From assembly GCA_022376925.1 (NCBI GenBank), contig JAIOJX010000004.1, positions 123,715,123 through 123,779,122 of the forward strand: a DNA stretch of 64,000 nucleotides. Reading direction: 5' to 3'. Origin of the DNA: Tragulus kanchil (Eukaryota > Chordata > Mammalia > Artiodactyla > Tragulidae). The notes beneath the pieces were generated by a model that ran no database searches, was not told the DNA's origin, and worked only from the letters and a program-made list of their open reading frames with translations. Positions within the stretch are counted from its first letter, which is position 1; every line of letters starts with the position of its first letter. Shown here one piece after another: positions 36,717 to 49,225 of the stretch. Position numbers and translations under genes: made by a program.

Positions 36717-38942
36717 ACCTGTAATATTGTTCAAATAAATTTCTTGGCACACACACACAAAAGTCACTGTTCTTAGCCATCTCAGCCATTCTTCTCAAAC
36801 ATCATTTTATCAGTTAGTAAGATTATCTCCTGATATGGTTTCCACATCTTCCACCCCCAGGCTCAGGGCCAATGAACTGAAAGAAGTTAGGGATGAGTAT
36901 ATAGGACTTTCTTTGGATGGTTCACACATCTAAACTGGACAGTCCACAGAGGCAGCTCAAATTGTCTCCCAGACTCTGCCATGGCTGTGAGGATTCAGGG
37001 TGGCATGGAACTTTGTTGGAAGATTTCCTCATGAATTTCCTAAGTCAGAGGTCTCATTCCAAAGCTGTCAACCTGAAAGTCCTGCCCCTACCTCACAGGA
37101 ATGATGGGCCTTGGAGCATTTGCTGCTCATCAGGGTCTGTGTAATGCTTTCTATCATTTTTGACCTAAGATGTATTTTCGCAAGTCCTCAAAAAATTCAT
37201 CATGTCCATGAAAGGATAGGAACATTATATTAGTGTGACAGACATTCTGTCAGTGTAACTAAACTATTGGATCTCTTTCTTCTTTAGCAGTGAAGGTGAA
37301 AGCAAAGCAGGGAAAAGCGAGCTGTAGAAAATGGAAACGGTGGATGACAGGCATTCCATTTAAGGAGAAAAGGAGCAGAAAGAGAGACATTAGAGAAACA
37401 GGTAAAAACTCACATGACTTCAGTTTTGCTGCTCTTCTGTGAATGGAGAAAGAGAAGCTTACATATTGATGCTATTAGAACTTCATAAACTAACGACATA
37501 CATGAATGCACTCATGTGTATGTGTTTAATGAGATTTTTTTCTGACTTGAGCTTGCTTTACTTTCATTTCAGAGGTTAGTATTTAGGGAAGGGTAAGGAA
37601 TTATCAAAATCCTCAAGAGTAAAAGGGATAACTAATAAGAACGTGCTGTATAGCAGAAGGAACTCTATTCAATACTCTGTATTGGCCTATATAGGGAAAG
37701 AATCTTAAAAAAATGGATATACATATGTGTATAACTGATTCACTTTACCTGAAACTAACACAATATTGTGAATCTACTATATCCCAATAAAGTTTTTTTT
37801 TAAAGTAAGGGTAGTTGAAATTAATATTAAAATAAGAAAAAAAAAAAACCTGTAATATTGTTCAAATAAATTTCTTGGCACACACACACAAAGTCACTGT
37901 TCTTAGCCATCTCAGCCATTCTTCTCAAACATCATTTTATCAGTTAGTAAGATTATCTCCTGATATGGTTTCCACATCTTCCACCCCCAGGCTCAGGGCC
38001 AATGAACTGAAAGAAGTTAGGGATGAGTATATAGGACTTTCTTTGGATGGTTCACACATCTAAACTGGACAGTCCACAGAGGCAGCTCAAATTGTCTCCC
38101 AGACTCTGCCATGGCTGTGAGGATTCAGGGTGGCATGGAACTTTGTTGGAAGATTTCCTCATGAATTTCCTAAGTCAGAGGTCTCATTCCAAAGCTGTCA
38201 ACCTGAAAGTCCTGCCCCTACCTCACAGGAATGATGGGCCTTGGAGCATTTGCTGCTCATCAGGGTCTGTGTAATGCTTTCTATCATTTTTGACCTAAGA
38301 TGTATTTTCGCAAGTCCTCAAAAAATTCATCATGTCCATGAAAGGATAGGAACATTATATTAGTGTGACAGACATTCTGTCAGTGTAACTAAACTATTGG
38401 ATCTCTTTCTTCTTTAGCAGTGAAGGTGAAAGCAAAGCAGGGAAAAGCGAGCTGTAGAAAATGGAAACGGTGGATGACAGGCATTCCATTTAAGGAGAAA
38501 AGGAGCAGAAAGAGAGACATTAGAGAAACAGGTAAAAACTCACATGACTTCAGTTTTGCTGCTCTTCTGTGAATGGAGAAAGAGAAGCTTACATATTGAT
38601 GCTATTAGAACTTCATAAACTAACGACATACATGAATGCACTCATGTGTATGTGTTTAATGAGATTTTTTTCTGACTTGAGCTTGCTTTACTTTCATTTC
38701 AGAGGTTAGTATTTAGGGAAGGGTAAGGAATTATCAAAATCCTCAAGAGTAAAAGGGATAACTAATAAGAACGTGCTGTATAGCAGAAGGAACTCTATTC
38801 AATACTCTGTATTGGCCTATATAGGGAAAGAATCTTAAAAAAATGGATATACATATGTGTATAACTGATTCACTTTACCTGAAACTAACACAATATTGTG
38901 AATCTACTATATCCCAATAAAGTTTTTTTTTTAAAGTAAGGG
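36717..38942. repeat. Tandem duplication 11
   Basis: Copy 1 is 36717-37811 and copy 2 is 37848-38942, offset 1131 then 1130. The 36-bp A-rich spacer is 37812-37847. Differences are single-base length changes next to (CA)n and in a T-run. Confidence 0.95.
37627..37801 (+). mobile_element. Artiodactyl L1 3' UTR fragment
   Basis: ACTAATAAGAACGTGCTGTA, AACTCTATTCAATACTCTGT, GTATAACTGATTCACTTTAC and CCCAATAAAG are in the order of the artiodactyl L1 3' UTR. No coding part. Repeated at about 38757-38932. Confidence 0.75.
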
Positions 38943-39149
38943 ATCAGAAAGAGAGGTCTGCACATAGCATATAGGTCTTCCTCTGGTTTAGAGTCACGCC
39001 TGAGAATGGCTCCTTAGGTCTCCAACTATCTGAGAACAAGCAAAAACTACTCCCAGGAGTACTCTGAATAATGCACGGAGCACAAAAAATATATTTCCCA
39101 ACATTTGCTGTTCTATTGATTGTTCTGAGGGCTTCACAGTATTTAGTGA
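38943..39149. other. Unique non-coding DNA
   Basis: Nothing recognised. Confidence 0.5.
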
Positions 39150-39890
39150 CACTCTGTTGTTCAGTTGCTAAGTCACATCGGACTCTTTGAGACCTCATGA
39201 ACTGCAACACACCAGGTTTTACTATCTCCCTGAATTTGCTCAAATTCACATCCATTGAGTTGGCGATACCATACAACCATCTCAGCCTCTGTCACCCTCT
39301 TTTCCTCTTGACCGCAATCTTTTCTAGCATCAGGGTCTTTTTCAGTGACTCAGCTCTTTTCATCAGGTGGCCAAAGTATTGGAGCTTATGCTTCATCACC
39401 AGTCCTTCCAATGAATATTCAGGGTTTATTTCCTTTAAGATTTACTCCTTTGATCTCCTTGTTGCCCAAGGGACTCTCAAGAGTCTTCTTCAACACCACA
39501 GTTTGAAAACATCAGTTTTGAGATGCTCAGTCTTCTTTATGATCCAACTCTCCCATCCATATATGACTACTGGAAAAACCATAGCTTTGACTATACAGAC
39601 CTTAGTCGATAAAGTAATACCTCTGCTTTTTAATACTTTTTTTCTGCTTTTTTTTTTTTTTTTGTCTAGGTTTGTCATAGCTATTCTTCCAAGGGGCAAG
39701 TGCCTTTTACTTTCATGGCTGTAGTCACCATCTCCCTTGATTTTGGAGTCCAAGAAAATGAAATCTGTTCTCACATCTTTCCCATCTACTTGCCATGGAG
39801 TGATAGGACCATATGCCATGATCTTTGTTTTTTGAATGTTGAATTTTAAGCTAGCTTTTCCACTCTTCTTTCCTAATTTTGAACTGGTAC
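39150..39890 (-). mobile_element. BovB LINE 3' part
   Basis: Reverse BovB. The 3' end is TTGTTCAGTTGCTAAGTCAC, and it runs back into the ORF2 C-terminal region. The minus-strand frame 39490-39897 keeps FNIQKTKIMAYGPI, DFIFLDSKIKGDGDYSHE and VKAMVFPVVIYGWESW, all typical of the segment after the BovB reverse transcriptase. A T-run at about 39648-39663 disturbs the frame (KKKKK). Inactive. Confidence 0.9.
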
Positions 39891-40044
39891 TTACCAAGAA
39901 AATGTTTTGCTATGTAGAGCAAATGTCCACTGTCCAAGGACATAGCACCCTCTGGCCCAGCCCAGCCATCCAAAGGATGAGATGTTTGTAAATATTTGTA
40001 AACTCAAGCCAGGATATACTATGTACTTCTGGAAGAGGTTTTTT

Positions 40045-40334
40045 CCACTTAATGTTTAACTTTTTATTTGGAAACAATTTTAAATTTAAATAAAAGTTGC
40101 AAAAATAGCATAAAAAGTTCCCATTTAGCTTTGCCCAGTGTTAACATCCTACATAACCATACTACAATTATCAAAACCAGAAAACTGATATTAGAATGCA
40201 ACAGCATCTAGTCTGCAGACCTTATTTGAATTTCCCTAGGTCTATCACTAATGTCCTTTTGATATTTCAAGATTCAATCAAAGAATTCATATTGCATTTA
40301 GGTGTCATGTCCCCCTGGTCTAATGACCTCAGTT
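40045..40334 (+). repeat. Old interspersed repeat, probably L1-like
   Basis: TTATTTGGAAACAATTTTAA, GCAAAAATAGCATAAAAAGT, TTTGCCCAGTGTTAACATCC and TTGCATTTAGGTGTCATGTC recall a common mammalian old LINE region. The family is not certain. Confidence 0.45.
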
Positions 40335-41208
40335 TGTTTTCAAGGTAAACCATTCAATACCACAGGAATCCAAGTCTATGTTCCAACCACTAACGCTGAA
40401 GAAGGTGAAGTTGAAAGATTCTACGAAGATCTACAAGACCTTCTAGAACTAACTCCCTCCCAAAATTTCCTTTTCATCATAAGGGACTAGAATGCAAAAT
40501 AGGAAGTCAAGAGATACCTGGAGTAAGTGGCAAGTTTGGCCTTGAGGCTTGCAGAGTTTTACCAAGAGAATGCACTGATCATAGCAAACATTCTCTTCCA
40601 ACAACACAAGAGATGGCTCTACACATGGACATCACCTGATGGTCAATACCAAAATCAGATTGATTATATTCTTTGCAGCTGAAGATGGAGAAGATCTATA
40701 CAATTGGCAAAAACAAGACCAGGAGTTGACTGTGGCTCAGATCAGGAAATCCTTATTGCAAAATTCAGGCTTAAATTGAAGAAAGTAGGGAAAATCACTA
40801 GGCCATTCTGTTATTATCTAAATCAAATCTCTTACAATTATAATGTAGAAATTACAAACACATTCAAAGAATTAGATGTGATAGACAGAGTGCCTGAAGA
40901 ACTATGGATGGAGGTGCATAACATTGTACAGGAGGTGGTGATCAAAACCATTCCCCAGAAAAAGAAATGTAAAAAGGCAAAATGATTGTCTAAGGAGACC
41001 TTACAAATAGCTGAGAAAAGAAAAGAAGCAAAAGGCAAAGGAAAAAAGGAAAGACACATCCATCTGAATGGAGAGTTCCAGAGAATAGTAAGGAGAGATA
41101 AAAAAGCCTTTTTAAGTGAACAATGCAAAAGAAATAGAGGAAAATAATTGAATGAGAAAGACTAGAGATCTCTACAAGAACATACGAAATACCAAGGGAA
41201 CATTTCAT

Positions 41209-43399
41209 GCAAAGATGGGCACTATAAAGGACAGAAATGGTATGGACATAACAGAAGCAGAAGATATTAAGAAGAGGTGTCAAGGATACACAGAACTATA
41301 CAAAAAAGGTCTTAATGATTGGAATAAACTTGATGATATGATCACTCAGCTAGAGACAGACATCCTAGATGTATAGTCAAGTGGGCCTTAGGAAGAATCA
41401 CTATGAACCAAGCTAGTGGAGGTGATGGAATTCCATCTGAGCTATTAAAAATCCTAAAAGATGATGCTGTTAAAATGCTGCACTCAATAGGTCAGCAAAT
41501 TTGAAAAACTCAGCAGTGGCCTCAGGACTGGAAAAGATCAGTTTTCATTCCAGTTCCAAAGGAGGGCAAATATCAAAGAATGTTCAAACAACCGCACCAT
41601 TGCACTCATTTCACATGTTAGCAAATTAATGCTCAAAATCCGCCAAACTAGCCTTCAGCATATATGAACTGAGAACTTCCAGATGTACAAGCTGGATTTA
41701 GAAAAGGCAGCGGAACCAGACGTTAAATTGCCAAGATCCGTTGGATCATAGAAAGAGCAAGGAAATTCCAGAAAAACATCTACTTCTGCTTCATTGAATA
41801 CACTAAACCCTTTCACTGTGTGGATCACAATAAACTTTGGAATATTCTGAAAGATATGGGAATACCAGACTACCTTACCTGTCTCCTGAGAAAGCCATTT
41901 GCAGGTCAGGAAGCAACAAACAGGACACGGAAAAATGGACTGGTTCTAAAGGGAAAGGACTACGTCAAGGCTGTGTATTGTCAATCTGCTTATTTGGCTT
42001 ATGTGCCGAGTACAGAATGAGAAATGCCAGGCTGGATGAAACACAAACTGGAATCAAGATTGCTGGAAGAAATATCAATAACTTTAGATGAGCAGATGAC
42101 ACCACCCTTATGGCAGAAAGTGAAGAGGAACTAAAGAGCCTCTTGACGAAGGTGAAAGAGGAGAGTGAAAAAGTTGGCTTAAAACCCAACATTCAAAAAA
42201 CAAAGGTCATAGCATCGAATCTCATCACTTCATGGCAAATAGATGGAAACAATGGAAACAGTGATAGACATTATTTTCTTGGGCTGTAATTATCTGGTCG
42301 ACAAAAATAAACCTTAGCAAAGATGGGCACTATAAAGGACAGAAATGGTATGGACATAACAGAAGCAGAAGATATTAAGAAGAGGTGTCAAGGATACACA
42401 GAACTATACAAAAAAGGTCTTAATGATTGGAATAAACTTGATGATATGATCACTCAGCTAGAGACAGACATCCTAGATGTATAGTCAAGTGGGCCTTAGG
42501 AAGAATCACTATGAACCAAGCTAGTGGAGGTGATGGAATTCCATCTGAGCTATTAAAAATCCTAAAAGATGATGCTGTTAAAATGCTGCACTCAATAGGT
42601 CAGCAAATTTGAAAAACTCAGCAGTGGCCTCAGGACTGGAAAAGATCAGTTTTCATTCCAGTTCCAAAGGAGGGCAAATATCAAAGAATGTTCAAACAAC
42701 CGCACCATTGCACTCATTTCACATGTTAGCAAATTAATGCTCAAAATCCGCCAAACTAGCCTTCAGCATATATGAACTGAGAACTTCCAGATGTACAAGC
42801 TGGATTTAGAAAAGGCAGCGGAACCAGACGTTAAATTGCCAAGATCCGTTGGATCATAGAAAGAGCAAGGAAATTCCAGAAAAACATCTACTTCTGCTTC
42901 ATTGAATACACTAAACCCTTTCACTGTGTGGATCACAATAAACTTTGGAATATTCTGAAAGATATGGGAATACCAGACTACCTTACCTGTCTCCTGAGAA
43001 AGCCATTTGCAGGTCAGGAAGCAACAAACAGGACACGGAAAAATGGACTGGTTCTAAAGGGAAAGGACTACGTCAAGGCTGTGTATTGTCAATCTGCTTA
43101 TTTGGCTTATGTGCCGAGTACAGAATGAGAAATGCCAGGCTGGATGAAACACAAACTGGAATCAAGATTGCTGGAAGAAATATCAATAACTTTAGATGAG
43201 CAGATGACACCACCCTTATGGCAGAAAGTGAAGAGGAACTAAAGAGCCTCTTGACGAAGGTGAAAGAGGAGAGTGAAAAAGTTGGCTTAAAACCCAACAT
43301 TCAAAAAACAAAGGTCATAGCATCGAATCTCATCACTTCATGGCAAATAGATGGGGAAACAATGGAAACAGTGATAGACATTATTTTCTTGGGCTGTAA
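41209..43399. repeat. Tandem duplication 12
   Basis: Copy 1 is 41209-42289 and copy 2 is 42317-43399, offset 1108. The 27-bp spacer is 42290-42316. Copy 1 lacks two G near 42246. The unit lies wholly inside the BovB ORF. Confidence 0.95.
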
Positions 43400-43448
43400 G
43401 GTTACTGCAGATGGTGACAGCAGTCATGCAATTAAAATATGCTTGCTC

Positions 43449-43762
43449 GGGCTTCCCTCGTGGTCCAGTGGGTAAGGACACCGCCTTGAAGCGCAAGGGG
43501 CACCAGTTCGATCCCTGGCCTGGGAAGATCCCATGTGCTGTGGAGCGGCTGGACCAATGTGTCCAGTTACCGAGGTGGAGCTCTGGAGCGCATGCACCCA
43601 GAGCCGGTGCTCTGTGACAACAGAGGCCACTGCAATGGGAGGCCCACATGGGTCAAAGAACAAAGATGGATGAAAATAGATAAGTGAAAGACCAGTAGAA
43701 GTGGCCCGCCCGCCCCCCGCCCTCCCTAACCCGCCCCCCCCTCCCAAATAAAAAAAACCACC
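43449..43762 (+). mobile_element. CHR-like SINE with unusual body (locus 4)
   Basis: GGGCTTCCCTCGTGGTCCAG head, ATGTGTCCAGTTACCGAGGT, CCGGTGCTCTGTGACAACAG and AAAGACCAGTAGAAGTGGCC, then an exceptional C-rich tract and a short A-run. The target-site duplication CTTGCTC lies at 43442-43448 and 43763-43769. BovB sequence resumes directly after it (CCTTGGAATAAAACC). Confidence 0.87.
43704..43745 (+). repeat. C-rich low-complexity tract in the SINE tail
   Basis: In 42 bases, all but about 8 are C, with no CpG-island context. It sits where the other four SINE loci have CCAAAATT plus A-tail. Confidence 0.85.
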
Positions 43763-44287
43763 CTTGCTCCTTGGAATAAAACCTATGACAAACCTAGACA
43801 GCAGATTAAAAAAAAAGAGACATCACTTTTCCAACAAAGGTCTGCATAGTTGAAGCTATGGTTTTTCCAGTAGTCATGTTTGGATGTGACAGTTTGACCA
43901 TAAATAAGACTGAGCATCTAAGAAATGATGCTTTCAAAATATGGTATTGGAGAAGACTCTTGAGAGTCCCTTGGACTGCAAGGAGACCAAACCAGTCAAT
44001 CCTAAAGGAAATAAACCTTCAATATTCACTGGAAGGAATGATGCTGAAGTGGAAGCTTTGCTATTTTGGCCACCTGATGCAAAGAACCAACTCATTGTAA
44101 AAGACTCTGATGCTGGGAAAGATTGACGGCAGGAGGAGAAGGGGAAAACAGAGGATGAAATGTTTGGATGGCATCATTGACTCAATGGATGTGAGTTTGA
44201 GCAAGCTCTGGGAGATGATGAAGGAAAGGAAAATCTGGTGTGCATCTGTCTGTGGGGTTGCAAAGACTCAGACACACTGAACAACAA

Positions 44288-45750
44288 TCTGTGACAGTTT
44301 CTCAGTGTTTTATCATCTTTCTTAAACGACAATTTTGAGAAGTAGTGATCAGTATGTTGAAAACTGTCCCTTTTTAAAGTAACTTATTTTGAACAAGAAT
44401 ATCATAGAAAAAAAAAGAATACATAGAAATAATGTTTGTACCTTCTAGGAATATCATGTTGAGAATTAATGATGGTAATATTTTTGTTATTGATGATGAT
44501 AACTTTGGTTAATCGGAATTCTGCTATTGTTCTGCACTATAAAGTAACTCTTTTTCCCTTTGTAATTAATTAACATATTGTAGTGAGATACTTTGATTCC
44601 ACAAATATTCTATTTTTTATTGTATGTCACTCATACAATAAACTAATTTTAACATCAGTGGTTCACTTTGTAAAAAGTATTACTATGGCGATAACCTAAA
44701 GGTGATTTTCTATTTTTATCATTCCTTCTATGTTTATTCATTGGGATTCTACTGAAAGAAGGAGCTTTGCTTTCTATCCCATTTATTTACTCATTGATTA
44801 TTTATATCAATGTGGATTCATGAATTTTTCATCTTTAGGTTATAAACCAATATTATAATTATTTATTGGAACAGTTTTTTGTTTTTTTTTTAATTTAGTT
44901 TTTCAACCTCATGTATTCTGACTTCCTAAAAAGTGAAAATTATCTAAAGAAAAAAATTTTCTCACCCATCTTTAGATATTAAATTTTAGTGCTAGACCTG
45001 ACCTGAATAAATCCTTTGGAAATACTATAGAAAAACTGGAAGGCATGGCAGAATGTTTGGTACACTTTGGTAATACCTAACTCCAGGCAGACTTTTCTCA
45101 AGCAAGCAACTTAAAAGATACCCTCAATGGCTTGAGATAAGATTTTTAAACTGGGGAAAGGAGAATACATTCAATTGGGAAGATGAATACAAAGACAAGC
45201 TCCATATTGGAATCGATAGAATTTGACTTTTAATGCTCGAAATTTGTCTAAATTGTAAATGTACAACTTCCCTGCTACTAACTGAATCTCTTTCTCTGTT
45301 ATTTCCTTACCAGGGAAAAGGGAAAGAACACAAAATCCACAAGTATTCCATGCAGAAGCAGGACTTCCTTCTATGTACTATTTCAGAACCACTTTTCTGA
45401 GAAAAGCCAAAAACAAACAGTTGTAAAGTGTCCCAAACACAATCCTTTCCCCTGGGCAAGTTGTTCTTTAATACTGGAAACATTAAAGAACAACTGAACT
45501 CCCTTTCCTTGAACTCCCATGGCTCACTTGTTCTTTTCTTAAGACTATTACCACATTCAGTCCTAATCATTCCTACTCAAAAATAACTGCTATTTTATTT
45601 GATAATGTACCATTTTAAGCTTGAGAATTGTGGATTTATTTTTTTAAGATTTGTTGTTTTCTTTGGAGATATATACTAAAATATTTATGGATTTTATAGT
45701 ATGTCTTAGATTTATTTCGAAGGCATCCAGGATGAGATTGGGGATATTGG
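44288..45750. other. AT-rich unique DNA
   Basis: No recognisable gene or transposon. An 87-codon minus ORF at 45307-45570 shows no domain. Confidence 0.5.
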
Positions 45751-45754
45751 GTAG

Positions 45755-45825
45755 ATTCCATGGATAGAGGAGCCTTATGAGCTATACAGTCCATGGGACT
45801 ACAGAGTCAGACATGACTGAATGAT
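45755..45825 (+). mobile_element. Bov-A SINE fragment
   Basis: CCATGGATAGAGGAGCCTTA, CAGTCCATGGGACTACAGAG, TCAGACATGACTGAATGA. Confidence 0.75.
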
Positions 45826-45829
45826 ATAT

Positions 45830-46350
45830 TGTAAACCATCTATCTGATAAGGTACAAAAAATTCCTTATACAAAACTTATAAGGAAATCATAAAAATCAA
45901 CAGCTAAAATCAATTCCATTAAAAACATGGGAAGAGAACCTGAAGAGATATTTTTCCAAAGAAAGACTTACAGGTGGCCAATAGACACATTAAAAGATGC
46001 TCAACATAACTAACAGGGAATGCAAATCAAAATCACAATGAAAAAAAGAGAAAAAACCCATAATAATATATTACGTCATACCTGTTAGAACAGCTATTAT
46101 TGAAAAGACAAGAAATAACAAGTACTGGCAAGGATATGGAAAAGAGAATCCTTGTGCACTATTAGTAAGAATGTAAATTGCTACAGCAACTATGGGAAAG
46201 AGTAGGAGCTTCTTTTAAAAAATTTAAAATAGAACTGCCATATATATGATCCAGCAATTCCAATCCTGGGTATTTATTAGAAAAAAAATGAAATCACAAT
46301 CTGAAAGAGATACCTCCTCCATATTCACTGCAGCATCATTCAAAGCAAAT
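45830..46350 (+). mobile_element. Old L1 ORF2 C-terminal fragment
   Basis: GAAGAGATATTTTTCCAAAG, GATGCTCAACATAACTAACA, GGCAAGGATATGGAAAAGAG and GATCCAGCAATTCCAATCCT are in the order of mammalian L1 ORF2 C-terminal coding DNA. The frame is destroyed. Confidence 0.8.
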
Positions 46351-46928
46351 TTTAATAGAACTTTGTTCTCTATTGTTTACAGTACTAGCTTTGATGATTT
46401 TTAAAGAAAATGTTTCATGCATTTATGAATTCAATTAGTCCTGATATTTTACCTTTAAAACCATTGCTTCCCTAATCAAGTTATCGTTTATCATCATGTT
46501 GACACTTGTAGTAACTTTTTCTGTAGCTGTTTGTGAACTTACTGGCATATAGATTCAAGTGTCTTTTTTGCTTGATGATTTTATTTTTATGAAAGCTACA
46601 AAGCAGGTACTACACCACTGTATCGGTTTTCTGTTCATTCCTGAGGACAAGAAAAAAAATATTAATCATTATTCTCTTTGGCTTGGGGATTTCACAGTCA
46701 GCAAGCACTTTCTTTTTTTAGATTTGTGTACTTTTCTGGGTGAATTCAGACAGCTAGGCCTGGGGAAAAAACCCCTTTTTAAAAAAGATAATGTAAGGCG
46801 AAGATTTTGATATTCATTTGACAAAGAGACACATTCATATTGATGCAGTCAATCAATAAGTCAGTGCATGTACATACATGCTCACACGGAGAAGGAGAAA
46901 TTCTTTAGAGCAGGCAACTGAGCTATTT
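46351..46928. other. Unique non-coding DNA
   Basis: Nothing recognised. Partly inside duplication 13. Confidence 0.5.
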
Positions 46929-48781
46929 GTTGTTGTTCAGTTCCTAAGGCATGTCTGACTCTACAACTCCATGGACTGCAGCATGCCAGGCTCTTCTGTC
47001 CTCTACTGTCTTTCAGAGTTTGCTCAAATTCTTGTCTTTCGAGTTGGTGATGCCATCTAACCATCTAATCCTTTGCTGCTCTCTTTTCCTTTTGACTTCA
47101 GTCTTTCTCAGCCTCAGGGTCTTTTCCAATAAATCAGCTCTTTGATTCAAGTGGCCAAAGTATTGGAGTGTCAGCTTCAACATCAGTCCTTCCAATGAAT
47201 ATTCAGGATTGATTTCCTTTAGGATTGACTGGTTTGACCTCCTTGCAGTCCAAGAGACTCTCAAGAGTCTTTACCAGCACTACAACTTCAATGCATCAGT
47301 TCTTTGGTGCTCAGACTTCTTCATGGTTCAACTCTTGCCTCTGTACATAACTAGTGGAAAACCATAGCTTTGACTCTATGGACCTTTTTCAGCAAAGTGA
47401 TGTCTCTGCTTTTTAATAGGCTGTCTAGGTTTTTCATAGCTATTCTTCCAAGGAGCAAGCATCTTTTAATGGCTGTGATTTTGGAGCCCAAGAAAATAAA
47501 AGCTGTGACTTAGTTATGGACCTATGGAGATTTTACCTCCCTGTGCACTAGCCAGGTATGTCTGGACATAGATATATATTACAGTAGGAATTGGTTTGCA
47601 TACTGACTTCAAAACATCCTGCAATTTTCTTAATCATTTCCATTTTTTGCTTCCTAATCAAGTTATCACTTGTAGTAACTTTTTCTGTAGCTGTTTGTGA
47701 ACTTACTGGCATATAGATTCAAGTGTCTTTTTTGCTTGATGATTTTATTTTTATGAAAGCTACAAAGCAGGTACTACACCACTGTATCGGTTTTCTGTTC
47801 ATTCCTGAGGACAAGAAAAAAAATATTAATCATTATTCTCTTTGGCTTGGGGATTTCACAGTCAGCAAGCACTTTCTTTTTTTAGATTTGTGTACTTTTC
47901 TGGGTGAATTCAGACAGCTAGGCCTGGGGAAAAACCCTTTTAAAATAGATAATGTAAGGCGAAGATTTTGATATTCATTTGACAAAGAGACACATTCATA
48001 TTGATGCAGTCAATCAATAAGTCAGTGCATGTACATACATGCTCACACGGAGAAGGAGAAATTCTTTAGAGCAGGCAACTGAGCTATTTGTTGTTGTTCA
48101 GTTCCTAAGGCATGTCTGACTCTACAACTCCATGGACTGCAGCATGCCAGGCTCTTCTGTCCTCTACTGTCTTTCAGAGTTTGCTCAAATTCTTGTCTTT
48201 CGAGTTGGTGATGCCATCTAACCATCTAATCCTTTGCTGCTCTCTTTTCCTTTTGACTTCAGTCTTTCTCAGCCTCAGGGTCTTTTCCAATAAATCAGCT
48301 CTTTGATTCAAGTGGCCAAAGTATTGGAGTGTCAGCTTCAACATCAGTCCTTCCAATGAATATTCAGGATTGATTTCCTTTAGGATTGACTGGTTTGACC
48401 TCCTTGCAGTCCAAGAGACTCTCAAGAGTCTTTACCAGCACTACAACTTCAATGCATCAGTTCTTTGGTGCTCAGACTTCTTCATGGTTCAACTCTTGCC
48501 TCTGTACATAACTAGTGGAAAACCATAGCTTTGACTCTATGGACCTTTTTCAGCAAAGTGATGTCTCTGCTTTTTAATAGGCTGTCTAGGTTTTTCATAG
48601 CTATTCTTCCAAGGAGCAAGCATCTTTTAATGGCTGTGATTTTGGAGCCCAAGAAAATAAAAGCTGTGACTTAGTTATGGACCTATGGAGATTTTACCTC
48701 CCTGTGCACTAGCCAGGTATGTCTGGACATAGATATATATTACAGTAGGAATTGGTTTGCATACTGACTTCAAAACATCCT
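46465..48781. repeat. Tandem duplication 13
   Basis: Copy 1 is 46465-47620 and copy 2 is 47648-48781. The 27-bp spacer is 47621-47647. Copy 2 lacks about 19 bp near its start (46485-46503 side) and has shorter A/C/T runs near 47930, so the offset goes 1183, 1164, 1161. It holds a reverse BovB end. Confidence 0.94.
46929..47512 (-). mobile_element. BovB LINE 3' part
   Basis: Reverse BovB 3' end (TTGTTGTTCAGTTCCTAAGG) with C-terminal coding remnant: the minus frame 47013-47264 shows RVSWTARRSNQSILKEINPE and LQYFGHLNQRADLLEKTL. Repeated at 48090-48673 by duplication 13. Confidence 0.9.
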
Positions 48782-48895
48782 CAGAATTCAAATATATTTC
48801 TTAATATCCCTCTTTGTATTTTGTCTTTTGCATTCCTCCCCCACCCCAATATAATTAAGTATATTTATTCTCATTTTCTGGTTAAGTGAAATTTT

Positions 48896-48935
48896 ATTAT
48901 ATATATATATATGTATGTATATATGTATATATACC
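48896..48935 (+). repeat. (TA)n/(TATG)n simple repeat
   Basis: Alternating TA with TATG units. Confidence 0.85.
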
Positions 48936-48984
48936 TATTACCATTTGGAGAATTCCATTAAAATAAAGAGTAAACAAAGAGGGG

Positions 48985-49225
48985 AAAAGGGGGAGGACTG
49001 GGATATTGGGATTGACATGCATACTTTATTGACACTACATATAAAATGCATAACTAATAAGAATCTACTACATAGTACATGGAGCTCTATTCAATGCTCT
49101 GTAGTGACTTAAATGGGAAGGAAATTTTAAAAAGAGGAAATATAGGTATAGGTATAGGTACTCACTTTGCTGTACAGTAGAAATTAACACAACTTTGTAA
49201 AGCAACTATATTTCAATAATTTTGT
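48985..49225 (+). mobile_element. Artiodactyl L1 3' UTR fragment
   Basis: GGGGGAGGACTGGGATATTG, GCATAACTAATAAGAATCTA, GCTCTATTCAATGCTCTGTA and TCACTTTGCTGTACAGTAGA, then a TTTCAATAATTT end, in 3' UTR order. A small (TATAGG)n run lies at 49140-49160. Confidence 0.8.

Larger units (their letters stand above)
40335..44287 (+). mobile_element. BovB LINE, long but 5'-truncated and decayed
   Basis: It starts inside the endonuclease domain (CAAGGTAAACCATTCAATAC) and reaches the 3' end (AAGACTCAGACACACTGAAC). It is lengthened by duplication 12 and interrupted by a CHR-like SINE at 43449. No full frame survives, and it shows no sign of activity. Confidence 0.92.
40335..44287 (+). pseudogene. BovB ORF2 pseudogene
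   Basis: Recognisable pieces in order: endonuclease part at 40302-40490 (TTGIQVYVPTTNAEEGEVER); linker at 40704-40985 (VPEELWMEVHNIVQ); pre-RT at 41152-41376 (RNGMDITEAEDIKKR); reverse transcriptase at 41820-42091 (DHNKLWNILKDMGIPDYLTC, LRQGCVLSICLFGLCAEYRM); and the C-terminal domain at 43858-44126 (VPWTARRPNQSILKEIN). The tyrosine codon of the catalytic YADD motif is TGA at 42089-42091 (and 43197-43199 in the duplicate); ADDTTLMAE follows. In RTE elements this ORF carries apurinic-type endonuclease and reverse transcriptase. This copy is dead. Confidence 0.9.

Noticed and set aside
37627..38932. Two independent L1 3' UTR insertions
   Set aside because: The second is the duplication 11 copy at fixed offset 1130; there is only one insertion.
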